NCBI RefSeq assembly: GCF_050337105.1
Contig: NZ_JAKJSQ010000057.1
Coordinates: 1-25,819, forward strand
DNA length: 25,819 bases
Reading direction: 5' to 3'
Source: Aliivibrio_A kagoshimensis
Lineage (GTDB): Bacteria > Pseudomonadota > Gammaproteobacteria > Enterobacterales > Vibrionaceae
Part shown: piece after piece, positions 22,479-25,819 of the stretch
How positions within the stretch are numbered: the first letter of the stretch is position 1
How the letters are laid out: each line of letters begins with the position of its first letter
Position numbers and translations under genes: made by a program
The notes under the pieces: model-generated
Told to the model about the DNA's origin: nothing
The model's database searches: none
What the model saw: the letters and a program-made list of their open reading frames with translations, nothing else

Positions 22479-23159
22479 TTATACTTCCAACTTAAAACCA
22501 ACCTTTGGTACGGTGACCAGCATGGGTGTTGTAAAGGGTTTATCTAACACACTCCTTAACAGGTAAATGTGGCTACGTAATATGTCTTTATCAGGGACAT
22601 CATCCCCCCATATTTCATGAATTAGAGCATCACGAGACACTACATTCGGAGCAGATTTTACAAGTTTAGACAATAGTTGATACATTACTGGAGTCACAAT
22701 CAACTCTTGTCCTTCACGAGTCACTTTATGAGAACTCTGATCAATGATTAACTTACCAAATTGAATCACTGAACTTGCCACTTCACCACGATAACGTTTA
22801 ATCATTGCACTTAAACGAACTTCCAACTCAGGAAAGTTAAATGGCTTAGTGACAAAGTCATCCACACCTCGCTCAAAACCATTCAGCAGGTCATCTTGGC
22901 CGTTCAAAGCGGTAAGCATTAATATTGGGGTGGAACAGCCCGATTCACGTAGCTCTTTCGCCACCTGCAAGCCATCTTTTTTGGGCATCATCACGTCCAG
23001 AATGATCGCATCAAACTCGTTCTCTAGAGCCAATTGTAAACCCAGTTCGCCGTTATCAGCAAAATCGACTTCAGCACCTTTCACCTCTAAAAAGTCAGCC
23101 AGAATACCTTGTAGCTCTTCATTATCTTCTACCACCAATATCTGTTTATTGTTCAGCAT
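22479..23159 (-). CDS. OmpR-family response regulator
   Basis: A 226-residue DNA-binding response regulator. The receiver domain (1-118) has the acidic pair E11/D12, phospho-acceptor D55 in IILDVMMP, T83 in MLTA and K105 in TKPF. A winged helix-turn-helix output domain (about 130-226) contains LTPVMYQLLSKL-like VTPVMYQLLSKLVKSAPNVVSR and ends with the wing VPKVGFKLEV. AGGA lies seven bases before the ATG. It is the first gene of the regulator-kinase-small-protein operon and divergent from the ThrE-type exporter gene. I cannot assign it to a named Vibrio system. Confidence 0.94.
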   Translation of the reverse strand: MLNNKQILVVEDNEELQGILADFLEVKGAEVDFADNGELGLQLALENEFDAIILDVMMPKKDGLQVAKELRESGCSTPILMLTALNGQDDLLNGFERGVDDFVTKPFNFPELEVRLSAMIKRYRGEVASSVIQFGKLIIDQSSHKVTREGQELIVTPVMYQLLSKLVKSAPNVVSRDALIHEIWGDDVPDKDILRSHIYLLRSVLDKPFTTPMLVTVPKVGFKLEV

Positions 23160-23245
23160 CTCATGTTCCTAGGAGCTCAATTTATCATCTTATCCTAGCA
23201 AACTTACGTCGAATTTATGTCAAACCCCCTCATTTTATTGCTCTA

Positions 23246-23266
23246 TTTACATACAAAAAACGTAAA
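23246..23266. promoter_or_regulatory. Inverted repeat TTTAC-N11-GTAAA in the divergent regulator/exporter region
   Basis: Perfect 5-bp arms flank an A-rich 11-base spacer, and a further TTTTACCCG lies about seven bases downstream. It is about 85 bases upstream of the response regulator gene and 140 bases upstream of the exporter gene. Repeated TTTAC half sites would suit a dimeric OmpR-type regulator, so autoregulation is a possibility. Confidence 0.25.
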
Positions 23267-23403
23267 CAACTATTTTACCCGTATTTATTACGATTGTGAG
23301 AAATGAAATATTGTTGATTCACATAACACTATTCATGATTGTTTTCGTTATTGTAATCTTGCTCTGATACATTGGCGGCAAATTTACTAACCTGAACAAT
23401 ACG

Positions 23404-24567
23404 ATGCCTTCACAGCTGAGAATAGATAAGATTGTAGACATAGGAGACACACTGCACCGCAGTGGTTGTGCTCCTTATAAAGTGGAAAAGTTCACTCAGC
23501 ATTATGCAAAAAAACATGATGTCGACGTGCATATTCAGGTCACCCCTACCACCATGAATTATCAATTCACTGATGAACAGAAAACGGTGGTTTTGAAACG
23601 ACTCAAGCCGGCCTCTATCAACTTGAGTCTTTTAGCCAATACCATTATCCGTATTAATCAACCAAGTCGAGATCCGCTTCCTGAACCGACAGGTTACTCA
23701 AAGCTAAGTATTGCACTGGCCAATATTGGAATTCCACCTGCTTATTTGATGTTAGTTGGCAGTACGTTAGAAGCGGTATTATTTGCCTCTCTTTTGGGTT
23801 TAATTGTTTGGCTCTGCCAACAGGTTTTCCGTGCTAGACGCGCCATTGCCGTCGAGTTTGTTGCCGCACTTTTCACTGGAGTTATCGTTGCTTATTTAGC
23901 CAGCACAGGGCTACCGATCCCCATCTGGGCGCTGTGCATCGCCTCTGTAGTGTTGTTTGTTCCCGGTCTCTCCATCGCCAATGCCCTTGAATGTTTGGCC
24001 TTTAACGATTTGGTTTCGGGTACCAGTCTACTCGGTCAATGTGGGTTAACCTTGATCAAACTGTTTGTTGGTATTGTGATGGGGTTGAACATTGGCGAAG
24101 CAATCTGGGGCCATACCGAATCCATCGCTTACATCAATGAGATCCCGACTTGGATGCATATTCTGGGGCTGTTTATTATATCAACCTCCATCGGTATCAT
24201 ATTCAACGCCCGCCCAAGAGATATTTTGATGGGATATCCTGTCGCTTTATTAGGCATGTGGGGACCGCTCTACTTAGGCTTTGGCAGTGGCTGGTTAGTA
24301 GGAACATGGGTCACTACTGTATTGATCACGCTGTACGGTACTTGGCTTGCCAAAAAGCTCGATTTAACAGGTGCTATCTACATTGTTCAAGGCATCATCA
24401 TTTTGGTTCCAGGCAGCCGAGTGTTGGTCAGTGCCAGCCAAACCGTGTTTGAGCAATCAGTCTTGCCCATCCCTAGTATCGGCTTATCCGCCATGTTCAT
24501 GTTCTCGGCCATTGTCGCTGGACAAGTTACCGCTTACTCTATCTATTCACCGCGGATTGAGCGTTAA
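23404..24567 (+). CDS. ThrE-family threonine/serine exporter-like membrane protein
   Basis: A 387-residue fused ThrE-type transporter. A cytoplasmic N-terminal part (about 1-100) with the family-typical start GDTLHRSGCAPYKVEKF and a VTPTTMNYQF segment precedes about ten hydrophobic helices (about 107-380). The first half carries FVPGLSIANALECLAFNDLVSGTSLL, the repeat signature of the DUF1212 part, and the second half has its counterpart IILVPGSRVLVSASQTVF of the DUF3815 part. Both parts are often separate genes in other bacteria; here they are fused. The Corynebacterium ThrE protein exports threonine and serine; substrate here is unproven. No strong ribosome-binding site precedes the ATG. Confidence 0.88.
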   Translation: MPSQLRIDKIVDIGDTLHRSGCAPYKVEKFTQHYAKKHDVDVHIQVTPTTMNYQFTDEQKTVVLKRLKPASINLSLLANTIIRINQPSRDPLPEPTGYSKLSIALANIGIPPAYLMLVGSTLEAVLFASLLGLIVWLCQQVFRARRAIAVEFVAALFTGVIVAYLASTGLPIPIWALCIASVVLFVPGLSIANALECLAFNDLVSGTSLLGQCGLTLIKLFVGIVMGLNIGEAIWGHTESIAYINEIPTWMHILGLFIISTSIGIIFNARPRDILMGYPVALLGMWGPLYLGFGSGWLVGTWVTTVLITLYGTWLAKKLDLTGAIYIVQGIIILVPGSRVLVSASQTVFEQSVLPIPSIGLSAMFMFSAIVAGQVTAYSIYSPRIER

Positions 24568-24574
24568 GTAATAC

Positions 24575-24605
24575 AAAAAACCACACTTAGAAAACAAAGT
24601 GTGGT
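24575..24605 (-). terminator. Intrinsic terminator of the porin gene
   Basis: On the minus strand, ACCACACTT and AAGTGTGGT form a perfect 9-bp stem around an 8-base loop, followed by a run of six T residues. It lies about 50 bases past the porin stop and just after the exporter stop on the other strand, where no T-run follows the stem. Confidence 0.88.
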
Positions 24606-24653
24606 ATGGGAGACTTCCAAAAAAAAGACAGGGAACTATAAATCTAAATCATA

Positions 24654-25634
24654 TTAAAAAGTATAATAAACACCAGTGACAATAGTGCTGCTATCTTCAC
24701 TGTGCCAATCAGCTTCACCTTGTTGATATTCCGCGAATATAAGAATGTCATCGTTATAGGCGTAATCCGTGCCAACTACCCAGTTTGAAGAGTCACCATA
24801 TTTGTTGGTGTTAGTATCATCAACATCGACACTTGAAAACGTGGTGTATACACGAATGTCATCAAATTTATAAGATGCTGCAGCGCTTAACGTTTTACCA
24901 GAGGTATAATCTGCAGTTTTATAGAAACCAAATGAGTTAACGCCTTCGAAATCCACGTATGTTGCCGCTAGGTAAATACCTTGAATCTCAGTTGAAACTG
25001 AAACACCCATGATTTCAAGGTCAGTATTCGCATCTGCTTCACCAGATATATAACTCGCACCAACAGAGACAAAATCATTACTGTAATCAGCAGATACACC
25101 AATTGTCGAGTCAATATCATCATCAGCAACGGTATTATAGTCGACAACAAATGACATTGGACCGAATTTGGTTTTAGCGACAATACCTTTACCCTTGCTT
25201 TCACGGTGATGTCCTCCCGCTCCACCAAGGTAGTTACCCTCATTAGTAATGTCATCTTTTTCAATGGCATCCATTGAATCGGCTAAATCACCGGTTTCAC
25301 CAACAGCGATACCCCATATATCCGTCTTCACACCAACATACACATCATCAAATTTTGCTTCTGAGTCCGTACCGTCGTACCAAGAACCTGATTCAATTTC
25401 AAAAGAAGCAAATGATGTCAACGTATCAGAGAGCTTTTGCTCGGCATCCATCTGAATCTTTGCCCACATGTTTACATCTGCATCAGTCTTGGTACCTTTG
25501 ATATCGGTGGATGCAAAATAAGCATCAACTTCACCTTTCATTGATACTTTCGTTGTTTCATTCGAATATATTTCATTCGCAAGGACTGAAGAACTTGTCG
25601 CTGCAATTAGAATTGCAAGTAGTGTTTTATTCAT
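24654..25634 (-). CDS. Outer-membrane porin, gram-negative porin family
   Basis: A 326-residue beta-barrel porin. The signal peptide MNKTLLAILIAATSSSVLA is followed by mature NEIYSNETTKVSMKGEVDAYF, the usual first strand of Vibrio OmpU/OmpC-like porins. The rest alternates short amphipathic strands with acidic turns (many Asp and Glu residues) and ends in VYYTF with the C-terminal phenylalanine needed for assembly. The frame is open to 25730, but the ATG at 25634 starts the signal peptide and has GGAAA six bases upstream. It is somewhat shorter than typical OmpU, so I would not name it OmpU. The acidic turns would favour passage of cations or neutral solutes. Confidence 0.9.
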   Translation of the reverse strand: MNKTLLAILIAATSSSVLANEIYSNETTKVSMKGEVDAYFASTDIKGTKTDADVNMWAKIQMDAEQKLSDTLTSFASFEIESGSWYDGTDSEAKFDDVYVGVKTDIWGIAVGETGDLADSMDAIEKDDITNEGNYLGGAGGHHRESKGKGIVAKTKFGPMSFVVDYNTVADDDIDSTIGVSADYSNDFVSVGASYISGEADANTDLEIMGVSVSTEIQGIYLAATYVDFEGVNSFGFYKTADYTSGKTLSAAASYKFDDIRVYTTFSSVDVDDTNTNKYGDSSNWVVGTDYAYNDDILIFAEYQQGEADWHSEDSSTIVTGVYYTF

Positions 25635-25724
25635 TATTATTTCCAACTTTATTATATCAATAAGATAAATTGTATTTGTGACTCCATTGTATCCACAGTA
25701 AATTAATAATAAATATATAATTAA

Positions 25725-25739
25725 TATCAATTACTGATA
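25725..25739. promoter_or_regulatory. Inverted repeat TATCA-N5-TGATA upstream of the porin gene
   Basis: Perfect 5-bp arms flank ATTAC, with further imperfect symmetry outside (TTAA on both sides). It lies about 90 bases upstream of the porin ATG in very AT-rich DNA. It could be an operator; chance is also possible at this base composition. Confidence 0.25.
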
Positions 25740-25819
25740 ATTAAACACAACTCAAATATATTCAAACTCTAGTAATATTTCTAGTTGCCCAACAAAACAA
25801 TATAGACACACAATAATAC

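Noticed and set aside
25635..25730. N-terminal extension of the porin
   Set aside because: It would place a second hydrophobic stretch before a complete signal peptide. The internal ATG with GGAAA upstream is the natural start.

Overview
The window looks like chromosomal DNA of a Vibrionaceae-type gammaproteobacterium. The base composition is moderate to low GC, there is a cluster of TRAP transporter, LysR and GGDEF genes, and a YcdX-type PHP phosphatase, a YgeV-like sigma-54 activator and a small OmpU-like porin are present. This placement rests on protein resemblance recognised by eye, not on a database search. I see no rRNA, tRNA, CRISPR array, insertion sequence or prophage.

Layout. (1) 193-1974: sigma-54 activator with an N-terminal sensor domain and a cysteine cluster, ending in a clear terminator. 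(2) 2038-3280, minus strand: three small genes (secreted hypothetical protein, SnoaL/NTF2-like protein, YjbR/MmcQ protein). (3) 3464-6882, minus: a complete TRAP operon dctP-dctQ-dctM followed by a universal stress protein, with a hairpin between dctP and dctQ and a terminator at the end. (4) 7128-14348: a semialdehyde dehydrogenase (minus) divergent from one LysR gene, then csiD-lhgO (minus) divergent from a second LysR gene, then a class III omega-amino-acid aminotransferase (plus). (5) 14385-17743: two divergent membrane diguanylate cyclases sharing a promoter region with a Fur-box-like site. (6) 17844-18590: YcdX phosphatase. (7) 18602-20793, minus: a channel-like gene (two TM segments, two Rossmann domains, C-terminal RyR domain) broken by two frameshifts, with a small unknown gene upstream. 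(8) 20864-23159, minus: response regulator, histidine kinase and a small RRF-like gene in one operon. (9) 23404-24567: ThrE-type exporter. (10) 24654-25634, minus: outer-membrane porin.

How it fits together. Region 4 encodes every step of a 5-aminovalerate/glutarate route. Aminotransferase and semialdehyde dehydrogenase would give glutarate; CsiD would hydroxylate it to L-2-hydroxyglutarate using 2-oxoglutarate; LhgO would oxidise that to 2-oxoglutarate. In E. coli these functions are grouped as csiD-lhgO-gabDTP. Here the permease GabP is absent, and a carboxylate-type TRAP transporter lies next to the dehydrogenase. The aminotransferase resembles omega-amino acid:pyruvate enzymes rather than GabT, and two LysR regulators replace CsiR. 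The inference is a locus for uptake and oxidation of a C5 (or C4) omega-amino acid or dicarboxylate. The two frame breaks in the RyR gene are the other main observation: restoring one base at each site gives a single 626-residue protein.
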